Shown: one piece after another, positions 1-9,352 of the stretch
How the letters are laid out: each line of letters starts with the position of its first letter
Position numbering within the stretch: the stretch's first letter is position 1
Source: an uncultured Bacteroidales bacterium
GTDB taxonomy: Bacteria; Bacteroidota; Bacteroidia; Bacteroidales; Muribaculaceae
Reading direction: 5' to 3'
Length of the DNA stretch: 64,000 bases
Assembly: GCA_902786725.1 (NCBI GenBank)
Contig: CADADP010000003.1
Location: forward strand, 1 to 64,000
Program-made: the position numbers and the translations under genes
Notes under the pieces: model-generated
The model's database searches: none
Told to the model about the DNA's origin: nothing
Seen by the model: only the letters and a program-made list of their open reading frames with translations

Positions 1-552
1 AAAGAAGGAGTCGTCGCTCAGGTACCACTCCATGCACTTCACGCCATAGTAATGCGGAAGCGATTCATACATCTGGAAGATTCTGGTTCTCGCACACACC
101 GTAACGCCATGATGCCCATCGGGCAAAGTGCTCACGCACACCACGTTGTAGCACTTGCGGTTACCGGTCTTCATCTGCATGGTGCCGCGTCGCTGCGACA
201 CACGCACGTGACGACCGAAGCGAATGTTGATATCAGTCATGATACGCCTGAAAATCAGCCCGTGGCTCGACGTATCTTTGATATTATTCACAATTATATA
301 GAAATGAATCATCTCGTGGATGATGGTGTCCTCGAGTTCGGCAATTTCCACATCGTAGCAGGTGCTTATTGTCATCTCGTAGTCGTAGTGCTCTACAATG
401 CCGAAGGCCTGCTTACGCGTTCGGTATCGCAACTGTCCCAAAAAGGACTTGGCATTACTCATCCTCACCCTTATCGGCGGCAAGTTCCCGCTGAAGCATA
501 ATTGATTGAACTCGGCAAATTTTGCCTGCACTATTTCTCTTGTTGGTATCAC
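1..552 (-). CDS. SprT-like zinc metallopeptidase domain protein (3' end outside window)
   Basis: An open frame on the minus strand begins with a GTG at 550-552, three codons-plus after an in-frame TAA, and stays open to base 1, so the C-terminus lies outside the window. The translation contains HEMIH preceded by EDTI, the HExxH zinc site of SprT/Spartan-like proteins, at about residue 72. It continues with the conserved block in which a second part of the domain carries GHHGVTV and ends in MEWYLSDDSFF. The family is thought to act on DNA-protein crosslinks or as a zinc-dependent protease; the role here is inferred. GAAAGGGG a few bases upstream can serve as a ribosome binding site. No ATG fits the N-terminus as well as this GTG. 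Confidence 0.8.
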   Translation of the reverse strand, partial: MIPTREIVQAKFAEFNQLCFSGNLPPIRVRMSNAKSFLGQLRYRTRKQAFGIVEHYDYEMTISTCYDVEIAELEDTIIHEMIHFYIIVNNIKDTSSHGLIFRRIMTDINIRFGRHVRVSQRRGTMQMKTGNRKCYNVVCVSTLPDGHHGVTVCARTRIFQMYESLPHYYGVKCMEWYLSDDSFF

Positions 553-582
553 CTGTGTTAATCCCCTTTCTTACCACTTTAA

Positions 583-1527
583 TTATTTCACTAACAGTCT
601 TGCTATCTGTGCGTTGCCACGCTTTCTGGCACAAAGCCGCTTATAGAGCCACGGAATCACCAACCGCATGCACACACTGTCGCTGAGTCGGGACATAGTG
701 TCGGCATAGAGTTGCTCGGCCAAGTCTCCGTTCCCCTCCATAAAATACTGCGCGGCAAGCACTATCTTGCGGTACTCAAGCAATCGCAGGTAGCGGCGTT
801 TATCCTTCAAGCCGGAGCATCGCACCTCATCCATCATCAGCGTTATCACCCTCTCCCAGTATCCGCAACGCGACGAAAATTCAGTGCCTGTGATGGAGTT
901 CGCGCCGCTCGAAATCACGGTTACACGCGGTTTCCCCTCAAGGTATGCCATGCGAGGCCTGTGTAGCAGCAGCCTCAGCCCCATCTCATAATCGTTCCAT
1001 GCCGGCAGACCTGTGTTCCACATATCGGTGCGGGCAAAGAACTCGCGGCGCACTGCATAGCGCTGCGTGGCCAATACGCAATGCAGTATGTGTCTTGCGA
1101 TGAGGTCGCTCTTGTAGAATGGTAATTTCCGCTTATCGCCTCTCGAATCCAGCAACTCACCCGGCGAGAGCACCACATCCACATGACCGCGCAACCGCTC
1201 CACTTCTTGGACATACTTCTTCACAAGGCTTTTAGCCATCACGTCGTCGCTGTCGAAGAACAGCACCCACTCGCCGTCGCACAAATCAAATCCGCGGTTT
1301 CTTGCGGCACATGCCCCTCTGACAGGTTCACGGGTCACCAGCACTTCAAAGTCGGGTTTTGACTCCTTCTGGCGGAACTCATTGAGAGTGTCCAAAGTGT
1401 GGTCGGTGCTGGCATTATCCACGAGCACCAGTTGCAATGGCCTGTAGGATTGCATCTTGACCGAACTAAGAGTACGAAGCACTGTTTCGGCACGATTATA
1501 CACCGGTATGACAATAGAAACCTTCAT
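583..1527 (-). CDS. Family 2 glycosyltransferase
   Basis: A GT-A fold glycosyltransferase of about 314 residues that would transfer a sugar from an NDP-sugar in the cytoplasm. The N-terminus MKVSIVIPVYN, then VDNAST and DSDD (the DxD metal and nucleotide-sugar site near residue 93), are the classic GT2 signature. The frame extends upstream to 1578, but the ATG at 1527 places the first beta strand exactly where the family starts, so it is chosen. The gene is divergent from the MBOAT acyltransferase at 1669 and probably contributes to the same surface glycan. Donor and acceptor cannot be read from the sequence. Confidence 0.88.
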   Translation of the reverse strand: MKVSIVIPVYNRAETVLRTLSSVKMQSYRPLQLVLVDNASTDHTLDTLNEFRQKESKPDFEVLVTREPVRGACAARNRGFDLCDGEWVLFFDSDDVMAKSLVKKYVQEVERLRGHVDVVLSPGELLDSRGDKRKLPFYKSDLIARHILHCVLATQRYAVRREFFARTDMWNTGLPAWNDYEMGLRLLLHRPRMAYLEGKPRVTVISSGANSITGTEFSSRCGYWERVITLMMDEVRCSGLKDKRRYLRLLEYRKIVLAAQYFMEGNGDLAEQLYADTMSRLSDSVCMRLVIPWLYKRLCARKRGNAQIARLLVK

Positions 1528-1616
1528 CGCTTGTAAAGATATAAAATAAATCGGTAATAGTGCAACTTTTACGTTCATATTTGTGCAGTAAATATTTACG
1601 ATTCGGTTTGTAAGTC

Positions 1617-1647
1617 TTGACTTTATTGATAAAATATGCTACTTTTG
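1617..1647 (+). promoter_or_regulatory. Bacteroidetes-type promoter of the MBOAT gene
   Basis: TTG at 1617-1619, 20 bases, then TACTTTTG at 1640-1647 fits the Bacteroidetes -33/-7 pattern. It overlaps the upstream ATG at 1636, which rules that start out and supports the ATG at 1669. Confidence 0.7.
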
Positions 1648-1668
1648 CGAGGTTTTCGCACTACAGAC

Positions 1669-3132
1669 ATGCTTTTCAACTCTTTTACGTTCCTTGTGTT
1701 TCTGCCTATAGTCTTTGCCCTATACTGGCTATTGGCACGCAGGCATCGGTTGCAGAATCTGCTGGTAATCGCCGCCAGTTACACATTCTATGGCTGGTGG
1801 GATGCGAGGTTTCTTTGGCTAATTGTAATGACAAGCGTGTGCAGTTTCGCCAGCGGGCTGCTGATGGACCGATTCAAGGGACGCGATGTGACACGGCGTG
1901 TGGTGTGTGCGAGTAACATAGCGCTTAACATCGCTATTCTGGCGGTGTTTAAATATTTTGATTTTTTTGCCGAAAGCATGTGTAGGTTGCTGGCATTATT
2001 CGGCTATCACCCCGATGTTGTAACGCTGAATCTGGTGTTGCCCGTGGGCATCAGTTTCTACACATTTCAGGCGGTGGGTTACACCATCGACACGTATCGT
2101 GGCAAGATAGCAGCCAGTCGCGACATAACCGAATTTTTTGCGTTCATCTGTTTCTTTCCGCAACTTGTGGCCGGCCCCATAGAGCGCGCCACCAATTTGC
2201 TGCCACAGTTTGGTCATCCCAGGGTATTCGATTACTCAAAGGCCACCGATGGCCTACGCCAGATGCTATGGGGTTTTTTCAAGAAAATGGTGATAGCCGA
2301 TAATTGCGCGATGGCCGTGGAGCAAATCTGGAGCGACATGGGCGATATGCCAGGGTTCATGCTTTTTCTGGGCTCGGTATTGTTCACGTTCCAGATTTAC
2401 GGTGATTTCTCGGGCTATAGCGATATTGCCATAGGTTGCGCAAGGCTATTTGGCATAGACCTGACGCGCAACTTCCGCTACCCTTATTTTTCGCGCTCGA
2501 TACCGGAATTTTGGCGTCGCTGGCACATTTCGCTCATGACATGGCTGCGCGACTACATCTATTTTCCGCTGGGCGGTAGCCGTGGCACAATATGGCATAC
2601 CATGCGAAATGTGCTGGTGGTGTGGATAATCAGCGGCCTGTGGCACGGAGCCAACTGGACTTTTGTATGTTGGGGATTGTTCTATGCCGTTATCCTCACG
2701 GTCCACCGCCTATTTGGCTTCAAGGTGGCCAAAGATGAGCCGGCGCAAGGTGGGTTATTGCCTTCGTTTAAGGAAATGGGCATGATGCTCGTCACGTTCC
2801 TGATTGTGAATCTGGGATGGATCATCTTCAGAGCGCCAAGCCTCACCGAGGCGGTCCAATATATGGCAACGATGTGCAGCAGCTCACTATTTGATGTATC
2901 GGCAAGCATAGGGCTCATGAATGGACTGCAACTCTCTAAGGCCGTGCCGGCCATCGCACTGATGCTCATCGCCGAATGGATACAGCGCGACAAGCAGCAC
3001 GCCCTTCAATTCACGGGTCAAGGGCTAATGAGCCGCAGTATCGCGCTTCGTTACACATTCTATTTGTTGCTGATAATGACGACCCTTGTGTATTCCGGCA
3101 ACAAAGCTGAATTTATTTATTTTCAATTTTAA
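1669..3132 (+). CDS. MBOAT family membrane O-acyltransferase (AlgI/DltB-like)
   Basis: A polytopic membrane protein of 487 residues that would carry acyl groups across the inner membrane for O-acetylation of an exported glycan. The opening MLFNSFTFLVFLPIVF is typical of AlgI-like proteins. The conserved region RDYIYFPLGG (about residue 293) and the family histidine in GLWHGANW (H326) are both present. The start at 1669 is preferred because the promoter covers the other possible ATG. An SGNH-type protein follows 18 bases later, the usual partner that places the acyl group on the sugar outside the cytoplasm. Substrate is unknown. Confidence 0.92.
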   Translation: MLFNSFTFLVFLPIVFALYWLLARRHRLQNLLVIAASYTFYGWWDARFLWLIVMTSVCSFASGLLMDRFKGRDVTRRVVCASNIALNIAILAVFKYFDFFAESMCRLLALFGYHPDVVTLNLVLPVGISFYTFQAVGYTIDTYRGKIAASRDITEFFAFICFFPQLVAGPIERATNLLPQFGHPRVFDYSKATDGLRQMLWGFFKKMVIADNCAMAVEQIWSDMGDMPGFMLFLGSVLFTFQIYGDFSGYSDIAIGCARLFGIDLTRNFRYPYFSRSIPEFWRRWHISLMTWLRDYIYFPLGGSRGTIWHTMRNVLVVWIISGLWHGANWTFVCWGLFYAVILTVHRLFGFKVAKDEPAQGGLLPSFKEMGMMLVTFLIVNLGWIIFRAPSLTEAVQYMATMCSSSLFDVSASIGLMNGLQLSKAVPAIALMLIAEWIQRDKQHALQFTGQGLMSRSIALRYTFYLLLIMTTLVYSGNKAEFIYFQF

Positions 3133-3150
3133 CTCAACCGCGAGACACAA

Positions 3151-4092
3151 ATGAAGCGATTCTTAAATAAAGTGTTCTGGTTCACTGCCCTGCTGGCTGC
3201 TGTGAACATTGCGCTCGTGACCCTTGTCCCGGCTGATGAGAACTCATACTTGAAGGAATATCTGCATAAAGTGCGACTTCTTGAATCCACTCATGGCAAA
3301 CGCATCATTTTTGTGGGCGGTAGCAGCGTGGCTTTCGGAAACGATTCCAAGACCATCGGCGACTCGCTGGGCATGCCGGTGGTAAACTTTGGGCTTCATG
3401 CCGGAATCGGCATAAAATATCCGCTCGAAGACTGCCTCGCCTACGTTCACAAAGGCGACGTGGTGGTTATACAGATGGAATACGCCAACTACTTCAACGG
3501 CGGTAACGGAGAGGCAAGCACATGGGCACTGTTTATGCAAGCCACGAAGTGGAGACGCGCCCACACGCTCAACTCGGCGCAATGGCAATATGTTATTCGC
3601 GGAGTGCCGCGCGTGGCATGGGGTAGCCTTCAGCGATTGGTGAGATATCCGTTAACCGGCTCACTTAACCTTGAGAACGCACCCGATAAATTTCAGTACA
3701 CGCGTTACGGCTTCAACGAGTGGGGCGACGAGGTGGGTCACTACAAGAAGGCTCCGGCTACCATTTTGCAGTCCGGAAGGAATATAGGCGACAGCGATGT
3801 GGACGATGGGTTTATGCGGTGGCTAAAGAGATGTGTAAGCGAATTTGAGGCCGGTGGCGTCAAAGTGGTGTTCTTGCCGCCGGTCTGCACCCGGAATTAT
3901 TTCAGAACAGCCTACAGCCCCAAGATAGAAAAGGCACAGCTAAAGATAGGAAAACCTTTTGCCGCCAGCGCGCAGTCAATGGTTCTTAACGACAGTTGCG
4001 CCTTCGACGGCGGTTACCACGTGAACCACGCCGGCGTGCGGCAAAACACGCAGAACATCATACAGGCGCTCAAGCCCATACTCAACAAATAA
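3151..4092 (+). CDS. SGNH hydrolase-like acyltransferase partner of MBOAT
   Basis: A 313-residue protein with one N-terminal membrane segment (residues 7-27) and an exported domain. VGGSSVAFG near residue 56 is the SGNH block I serine (S58 or S59), and FDGGYHVNHAG near residue 286 supplies the block V Asp and His. This is the arrangement of AlgJ/AlgX or DltD-like proteins that take acyl groups from an MBOAT partner. It lies 18 bases after the MBOAT gene and is surely cotranscribed. The assignment rests on motifs and context; overall similarity to named families is not established here. Confidence 0.75.
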   Translation: MKRFLNKVFWFTALLAAVNIALVTLVPADENSYLKEYLHKVRLLESTHGKRIIFVGGSSVAFGNDSKTIGDSLGMPVVNFGLHAGIGIKYPLEDCLAYVHKGDVVVIQMEYANYFNGGNGEASTWALFMQATKWRRAHTLNSAQWQYVIRGVPRVAWGSLQRLVRYPLTGSLNLENAPDKFQYTRYGFNEWGDEVGHYKKAPATILQSGRNIGDSDVDDGFMRWLKRCVSEFEAGGVKVVFLPPVCTRNYFRTAYSPKIEKAQLKIGKPFAASAQSMVLNDSCAFDGGYHVNHAGVRQNTQNIIQALKPILNK

Positions 4093-4118
4093 GAAGAGCG
4101 CGTCAGGCACATTTTGTT

Positions 4119-4148
4119 TTGTATTTACGCAAAAAAACGCTAACTTTG
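4119..4148 (+). promoter_or_regulatory. Promoter of the GT4-like gene
   Basis: TTTTG ending at 4121, 19 bases, then TAACTTTG at 4141-4148. It lies 10 bases before the ATG at 4158 and shows that the long upstream extension of that frame is not translated. Confidence 0.65.
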
Positions 4149-4157
4149 AGCACAGGA

Positions 4158-5270
4158 ATGAGAATACTATTTGTGGGCGACGCAAGCAATCTGCACAACT
4201 GCCTTGCCGGCGCATTGCGACAGATGGGGCACGAGGCCGTTACGGCTTCAGGTGGCTCGGTGTGGATGAATACCGGGCGCGACATCAATCTGCTACGCGG
4301 CGCGGGAGCGATGGGTGCGATGAAATATCTGGCCGACATTGCACGCGCATTGCCACGTATGCGCGGATTCGACGTGGTCCACATCTGCTCACCTATTTTC
4401 CTCTCGCTCAAGCCAGGCAAGTTGAAGCACATCTTCAACTACCTTAAGCGGCACAACGGCAAAATAGTTCTCTCGGCTTTAGGTACCGACTACGTCTATT
4501 ATCAGGCCTGCCACGACGGGCACACCTTCCGATATAGCGACTACATGGTGGGCGACCGGCCATCGCCCTATGTGGATAGTACGGAATATATAGCGCAGCA
4601 CCAAGACAACTGGCGTCGGCAGTTCATGAAAGACTATAGCGACTTCATCCTTAGCAATATAGATGGCGCTGTGGCTTGCCTCTACGAGTATTACGCGGCA
4701 TATAAGCCCATTCTGGGCGACAAGGTGGCCTACGCCGGCATACCCATCGACACGGCATCGCTCAGGCCCATAAATCTGAATGAAGAGCCGGAGAAGGTGC
4801 GGTTTTTCGTGGGTATTCAGCGCGACCGCAATGTAGTGAAGGGTGTGGACCGCCTCTTGGCGGCACTAAAACGAGTGCATGCCGAGATGCCCGACATGTG
4901 CGAGATTCACGATGTGGAAAATCTGCCTTATACCCGGTATATCAACGAGATGCGCTCGTCGCACGTGCTTCTGGACCAACTCTATTCATACACTCCCGCC
5001 ACCAACGCCCTGCTGGCCATGGCGCAGGGGCTTGTGGCCGTGTCGGGGGCCGAGCCGGAGTACTACGACCTTATAGGAGAAACCGAGAACAAGCCCATTA
5101 TCAACGTAACTCCGCTAATAGAGGGTGACATCGATGATAAACTGCGTAGGCTCGTTGTCGATAAGGCACAGTTGCCCGCCTTGAGCCGAGAGAGTCGCGA
5201 GTTCGTAGTTAAGCATAACGACGCGCGCCTGGTGGCACAGCGCCACCTCGACTTCTGGGACACATTGTGA
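4158..5270 (+). CDS. GT-B fold (family 4-like) glycosyltransferase
   Basis: A protein of 370 residues starting MRILFVGDASNLH, the first Rossmann strand and glycine turn of GT-B enzymes. It likely builds the same glycan that the neighbouring GT2 and MBOAT genes serve. The frame is open back to 3996 inside the SGNH gene, but the promoter at 4119-4148 and the fold both point to the ATG at 4158. LSALGTDYVYY near residue 107 and LLDQLYSYTPATNALLAM near residue 275, with a following AEPEYYD, look like the acceptor and nucleotide-sugar regions. The donor-binding E-x7-E motif is not obvious, so the subfamily remains open. Confidence 0.75.
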   Translation: MRILFVGDASNLHNCLAGALRQMGHEAVTASGGSVWMNTGRDINLLRGAGAMGAMKYLADIARALPRMRGFDVVHICSPIFLSLKPGKLKHIFNYLKRHNGKIVLSALGTDYVYYQACHDGHTFRYSDYMVGDRPSPYVDSTEYIAQHQDNWRRQFMKDYSDFILSNIDGAVACLYEYYAAYKPILGDKVAYAGIPIDTASLRPINLNEEPEKVRFFVGIQRDRNVVKGVDRLLAALKRVHAEMPDMCEIHDVENLPYTRYINEMRSSHVLLDQLYSYTPATNALLAMAQGLVAVSGAEPEYYDLIGETENKPIINVTPLIEGDIDDKLRRLVVDKAQLPALSRESREFVVKHNDARLVAQRHLDFWDTL

Positions 5271-5317
5271 CAGCTGAGCCGCGTCGGTATTTATGCTATG
5301 TGGTTTCGAGTGCAGGA

Positions 5318-6673
5318 TTATTCTTCGTTGTGGTCGTCGAGGCGGTTGTTCCATAGGTATTTTTGTGTTTCACGGGCCACCACGGCGCTGAGTCCTATCA
5401 GAGCGATAAGGTTCGGCAAAGCCATGAGAGCATTCATGCAGTCGGCGAGATCCCACACCACTTTGAGGTTAACCACGCTGCCCACAAACACGGCAAGCAC
5501 ATAGATAATTCTATAGATTCGCGACAGACGGCGACCGCGCAGATAGGCCACTGCACGCTCTCCATAGTAGCACCACCCCAGAATGGTGCTGAAGGCGAAA
5601 GTAATCAGTCCGAACGTGAGCAGAGGTGTGCCAATGACCGGAATTTTGCTGAAAGCGGAGCGAGTGAGTGTGGCCCCGTCGGCATAGGTAATGTCGGGAT
5701 AAGCCATGACACTGCTCACTATCACCAGCCCCGTAACGGCACAGACCACTACAGTGTCCCAGAAAGTGCCGCTGGCCGAGACAAGAGCCTGGCGAACAGG
5801 GTTACGCGTGCGAGCCGCAGCAGCCACAATGGGAGCCGAGCCCAGTCCGGACTCGTTGCTGAACAAGCCACGTGCTATTCCCATGCGAGCGGCCATAAGC
5901 ACCGTTGCGCCCACGAAACCGCCACCGGCCGCCTCAGGGGCGAATGCCGCTGTGACGATGAGTTTCAAAGCCGGCCACACGAAGGCCGAGTTGACACACA
6001 GGATATAGACACATCCGGCCACATAGAACACCGCCATGAATGGCACCAGAGCTCCACACACGCGTGAGATGCTCTTTACGCCACCCCACACCACCGCCGC
6101 CACAAGCACGGTAACAGCCAGCCCTATCCACGTTGGGTTTACTCCGAATGAGTCATGGGCCACAGTGGCTATTGCATTAGACTGCACCATGTTGCCTATT
6201 CCGAGCGATGCCACGGCCGTGAACACGGCAAACAGAATTGCCAACCATTTGGTTCCCAGACCGCGCTCGAGCGCATACATGGGACCTCCGAGATAACTGC
6301 CATCGGGCTGACGCACGCGATACTTGATAGCCAACAGACTCTCGGCATACTTAGTGGCGATGCCAAACACACCCGTGAGCCAGCACCAGAACACCGCACC
6401 CGGGCCTCCGATGGCCACTGCAGTGGCGATGCCCACAATGTTCCCCGTGCCTATAGTAGCCGCCAAAGCGGTGGCCAGCGCGCCAAACTGCGACACTTCG
6501 CCGTTTGCACTTCTATCGCGGCTCACCGATAGGCGAATTGCCGTGAATATCCTACGTTGTGGGAACTTCAGTCGGAATGTGAGGAAAATATGAGTCCCGA
6601 GCAGCAGAATTATCAGTGGCCAGCCCCATAGGAACCCGCTCACGCTCTCCAATATTTCCTCTATAACTCTCAT
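5318..6673 (-). CDS. Alanine/glycine:cation symporter (AGCS family)
   Basis: An integral membrane Na+ or H+ coupled importer of alanine, glycine or a related amino acid, about 451 residues with roughly ten membrane segments. ATIGTGNIVGIATA near residue 66 and GIARGLFSNESGLGSAPI near residue 265 are AGCS signature regions. The frame is open to a GTG at 6709; the ATG at 6673 matches the usual start MRVIEEILESVSGFLWG and is preferred. It is the last gene of the minus-strand run dut, TPR, DUF4292, with a gap of 43 bases after the DUF4292 gene. Confidence 0.92.
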   Translation of the reverse strand: MRVIEEILESVSGFLWGWPLIILLLGTHIFLTFRLKFPQRRIFTAIRLSVSRDRSANGEVSQFGALATALAATIGTGNIVGIATAVAIGGPGAVFWCWLTGVFGIATKYAESLLAIKYRVRQPDGSYLGGPMYALERGLGTKWLAILFAVFTAVASLGIGNMVQSNAIATVAHDSFGVNPTWIGLAVTVLVAAVVWGGVKSISRVCGALVPFMAVFYVAGCVYILCVNSAFVWPALKLIVTAAFAPEAAGGGFVGATVLMAARMGIARGLFSNESGLGSAPIVAAAARTRNPVRQALVSASGTFWDTVVVCAVTGLVIVSSVMAYPDITYADGATLTRSAFSKIPVIGTPLLTFGLITFAFSTILGWCYYGERAVAYLRGRRLSRIYRIIYVLAVFVGSVVNLKVVWDLADCMNALMALPNLIALIGLSAVVARETQKYLWNNRLDDHNEE

Positions 6674-6716
6674 TCGCAGACAGTTAATGGCAGGCTCTTC
6701 ACGCGCCACATGTTAC

Positions 6717-7577
6717 TTATCCGAGCATATTCAGCAGATTCTTTCCAGAGATTTTCTTATAACCTGCAGGGATTGTGGCATCGATGTCGAACGGTTGGTT
6801 CCACCGCATCTCGTCGTAGTCCAGTTCCAGTGTAAACCGCGTTCCTCTCAATTCAGTGGATACGCTTACGTTACCGGCCACGTTACCGGCAAGAGTGGTG
6901 CGCACATCGGTGTAGTCGGCCTTGTAGATTTTGGCGGTTTTCCCACTGGGCACCACATTCACACTCAGTATTTTATCGTTAGTTCCATAAGTGAAACTAT
7001 AGGAGAACTCACGGGGTTGTTCAATGGGGACCAGTTCCGCCAGGCCATCTTGCTCGGTGAGCGAGAGTTGCGAAAGGTTGCTCCGCAAGTCGCCACCTCC
7101 AAGCAGGAATGCACGCCCCAAGAACAAGTCTTGAACGGTGCTCACAGTAGCCGGTATGCCATTGGTTATCAGCGACACATTCTCCTGAATATACTGCTTG
7201 TGCAGTTTGTCGATAACTATTATGGTGTCGCCTGTGATGATGAGCCTTCCGGCCTCGATTCCCAAAATGGGTCGTAGCGAGATAAGAATGGCTCGGTCGC
7301 GCACCATCCTAATCTGCATCGATGATGAGAACGAGCGTGCACCGCCAATGCTTACGCTACCGCCAGCCTGCATGGTGGTCCATCCGCCCTGTTTCGACAC
7401 TATCCGCGCCAGCCTTGACGGACCTTGCGCAGATTGCGACTGAACAGCCACCGCCGGTGCGTTGTCGTTCTGGGGCACTACGTCGTTAACCACTTTTTTA
7501 CTTGAGCCGCACGACGATGCTGTTATGGCTACCGCCACAATCCACATTGCCAACGTTTTTATGTTGCGTTTTTGCAT
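6717..7577 (-). CDS. DUF4292 lipoprotein
   Basis: A 286-residue lipoprotein: a lipobox ASSC ends the signal peptide at Cys23, followed by a charged linker and a beta-rich domain ending in MRWNQPFDIDATIPAGYKKI. DUF4292 is a Bacteroidetes family with a fold that resembles LolA/LolB-type lipoprotein carriers; a role in outer-membrane biogenesis is an inference. It lies between a TPR protein and the AGCS symporter in one minus-strand run starting with dut. Confidence 0.8.
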   Translation of the reverse strand: MQKRNIKTLAMWIVAVAITASSCGSSKKVVNDVVPQNDNAPAVAVQSQSAQGPSRLARIVSKQGGWTTMQAGGSVSIGGARSFSSSMQIRMVRDRAILISLRPILGIEAGRLIITGDTIIVIDKLHKQYIQENVSLITNGIPATVSTVQDLFLGRAFLLGGGDLRSNLSQLSLTEQDGLAELVPIEQPREFSYSFTYGTNDKILSVNVVPSGKTAKIYKADYTDVRTTLAGNVAGNVSVSTELRGTRFTLELDYDEMRWNQPFDIDATIPAGYKKISGKNLLNMLG

Positions 7578-7612
7578 AATTATTCAGTGTGTAAATATAA
7601 TTGTTAATATGT

Positions 7613-9334
7613 TTATAGACCTTTCTCGATTTTCTTCTTAAGAGACTCGTTATCGGGTGTGATTTCCAGCGCTTTTTTCCACTGCTCCACGGCTTGGTCG
7701 TGGCTTCCGTCCATCCAGAGGATGTCGCCGTAGTGCTCAATCAGTTCCTCGCTCTGTTCGGTGTCGTTATTGATTGCCGAACGGATATAGAGCAGAGCCA
7801 TCTTGTAGTCGCCTTTCTTGAAGAAGACCCATGCGTAGGTGTCGATAAAGGTGGAGTTGGTGGGATTGGCATTGACAGCACGCGCGGCCATACTCTCGGC
7901 CTTGTCAAGTTCCATGTTGCTCTCGGCAAGGAAGTAGGCGTAGTTGTTCATGATGCCATAGTTGGCCGGATTAAGTTCTATCGCTTCGTCATAGAACTTG
8001 AAAGCCCTGGCGGTATCGCCAGTGGAGAAATACACATCGCCCTTACCTCCCACCAGCACGCTACGCGTCACCACGTCGGCCGAGTCAACCATCTCGAGGG
8101 CTTTGTCGTAGGTAGCCAGAGCCTTGTCGTATTCTTTCATTTCGAAGTAGGCAGGCGCGACGTATCGGTAGAGTTCAATGCTGTCGGGGTTAAATTCAAG
8201 GGCTTGTTCGGCGGCACTGATAGCCGCGGGATAGTTCTCGTCCATCATGTTCACGAGCATCAGTTTCCGCCACGCGTCGGCATCGGTGCGGTCGATATCA
8301 AGCACATAGCCAAGTTGCTCGGCCGCGGCCGGATAATTCTTGCGCACCACGAAGTATTCGCTATATAGCTGATGTATCTCGCTCTCGTGTGGATGTTGCT
8401 CAATGAGCACGCGGAACAGTTTGTTCACACGTTCGCTGGAATCGTTGCTCTGCAGCAGTTGGCGCGTGTAATCGGTGAGCACACCCAGTTTAGCGTCGAG
8501 ATCCAGATTCTCGTTGATAAGAGCTCGGTAGATTTGATTGTCGTATTGCGCCGAGTCGCCTTGCTCGAAGAAGAACTGAGCCTTAGCCAGATATGTGTAG
8601 CCGTTGTCGGGCTCGTAGCGCTGTGCCGCATCTAGGTAATGAAGTGCGCTGTCGCGCATTCCCAGTTGTTGCATCACGCTTCCCATCACCATGTTATACG
8701 AAGCGTTCTTTGGCGCAGTGGCCATAAGGCGATGCATCTCGCCCAGCACTCGGTCGGTATCTTGCAATGCAGAATAGGCCATCACTTTTCTGGACGTCAG
8801 TTCCAGCGACATGCCCTGCAACGCCTCGATTGAGTCGTAAACGGCCACGGCGCTGGCGAAGTCGCCTGTGAAGGCGTACTCATCGGCGAGCCGCGCCTGA
8901 ACTTCGGGCTTGTAGGGATAATGTTTCCAGAGTTGTTTCAGTGCCTCCAAGGCCAAGTCGTGTTTTTTTAGCGAGCGGCAGGCATCGGCATAGAAAATCG
9001 TCTCATAATAATCCTGCGGTGAGTTTTCCAAGTGCTTGTGCATCATCGCCAGTGCTTGCTCAGCTTCCTGCAGAGTACTGCCTCTCATTGAGAGCCGGCA
9101 CAGCCCGTAGTAATAGGCCACGGCCGTGTTGGCGCTGTCCAGTTCGTAGGCACGCTCCAAAAGGTCATGGTGAGCGCCGATGTCGCCACGCTGGCGCGCG
9201 CTGAGCGCTTCCAAATAGGCATACTGAGCCTTGGCCTTGCGCGATGCGGAGGCATCGCCAGGCTGAGCAGTCACCGCGCCCATAGCCAGCGTCACTATCG
9301 CCATTGCCACGATTATATGTAATAATCTTATCAT
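7613..9334 (-). CDS. Exported tetratricopeptide repeat protein
   Basis: A 573-residue protein with an N-terminal signal peptide (cleavage near residue 24) and TPR units through nearly the whole mature length. Typical helix pairs are visible around residues 60-100, 205-260, 330-400 and 440-520, for example AYYYGLCRLS and NYGIMNNYAYFLAE. It probably acts as a periplasmic or outer-membrane scaffold. The stop is 35 bases before the DUF4292 start and the start is 18 bases after dut, so the three form one operon. Confidence 0.88.
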   Translation of the reverse strand: MIRLLHIIVAMAIVTLAMGAVTAQPGDASASRKAKAQYAYLEALSARQRGDIGAHHDLLERAYELDSANTAVAYYYGLCRLSMRGSTLQEAEQALAMMHKHLENSPQDYYETIFYADACRSLKKHDLALEALKQLWKHYPYKPEVQARLADEYAFTGDFASAVAVYDSIEALQGMSLELTSRKVMAYSALQDTDRVLGEMHRLMATAPKNASYNMVMGSVMQQLGMRDSALHYLDAAQRYEPDNGYTYLAKAQFFFEQGDSAQYDNQIYRALINENLDLDAKLGVLTDYTRQLLQSNDSSERVNKLFRVLIEQHPHESEIHQLYSEYFVVRKNYPAAAEQLGYVLDIDRTDADAWRKLMLVNMMDENYPAAISAAEQALEFNPDSIELYRYVAPAYFEMKEYDKALATYDKALEMVDSADVVTRSVLVGGKGDVYFSTGDTARAFKFYDEAIELNPANYGIMNNYAYFLAESNMELDKAESMAARAVNANPTNSTFIDTYAWVFFKKGDYKMALLYIRSAINNDTEQSEELIEHYGDILWMDGSHDQAVEQWKKALEITPDNESLKKKIEKGL

Positions 9335-9352
9335 TTCCGGTTCTCAAAGATG

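Noticed and set aside
5363..6067. 234-codon plus-strand open frame
   Set aside because: Opposite the AGCS symporter; no membrane segments or motif of its own.
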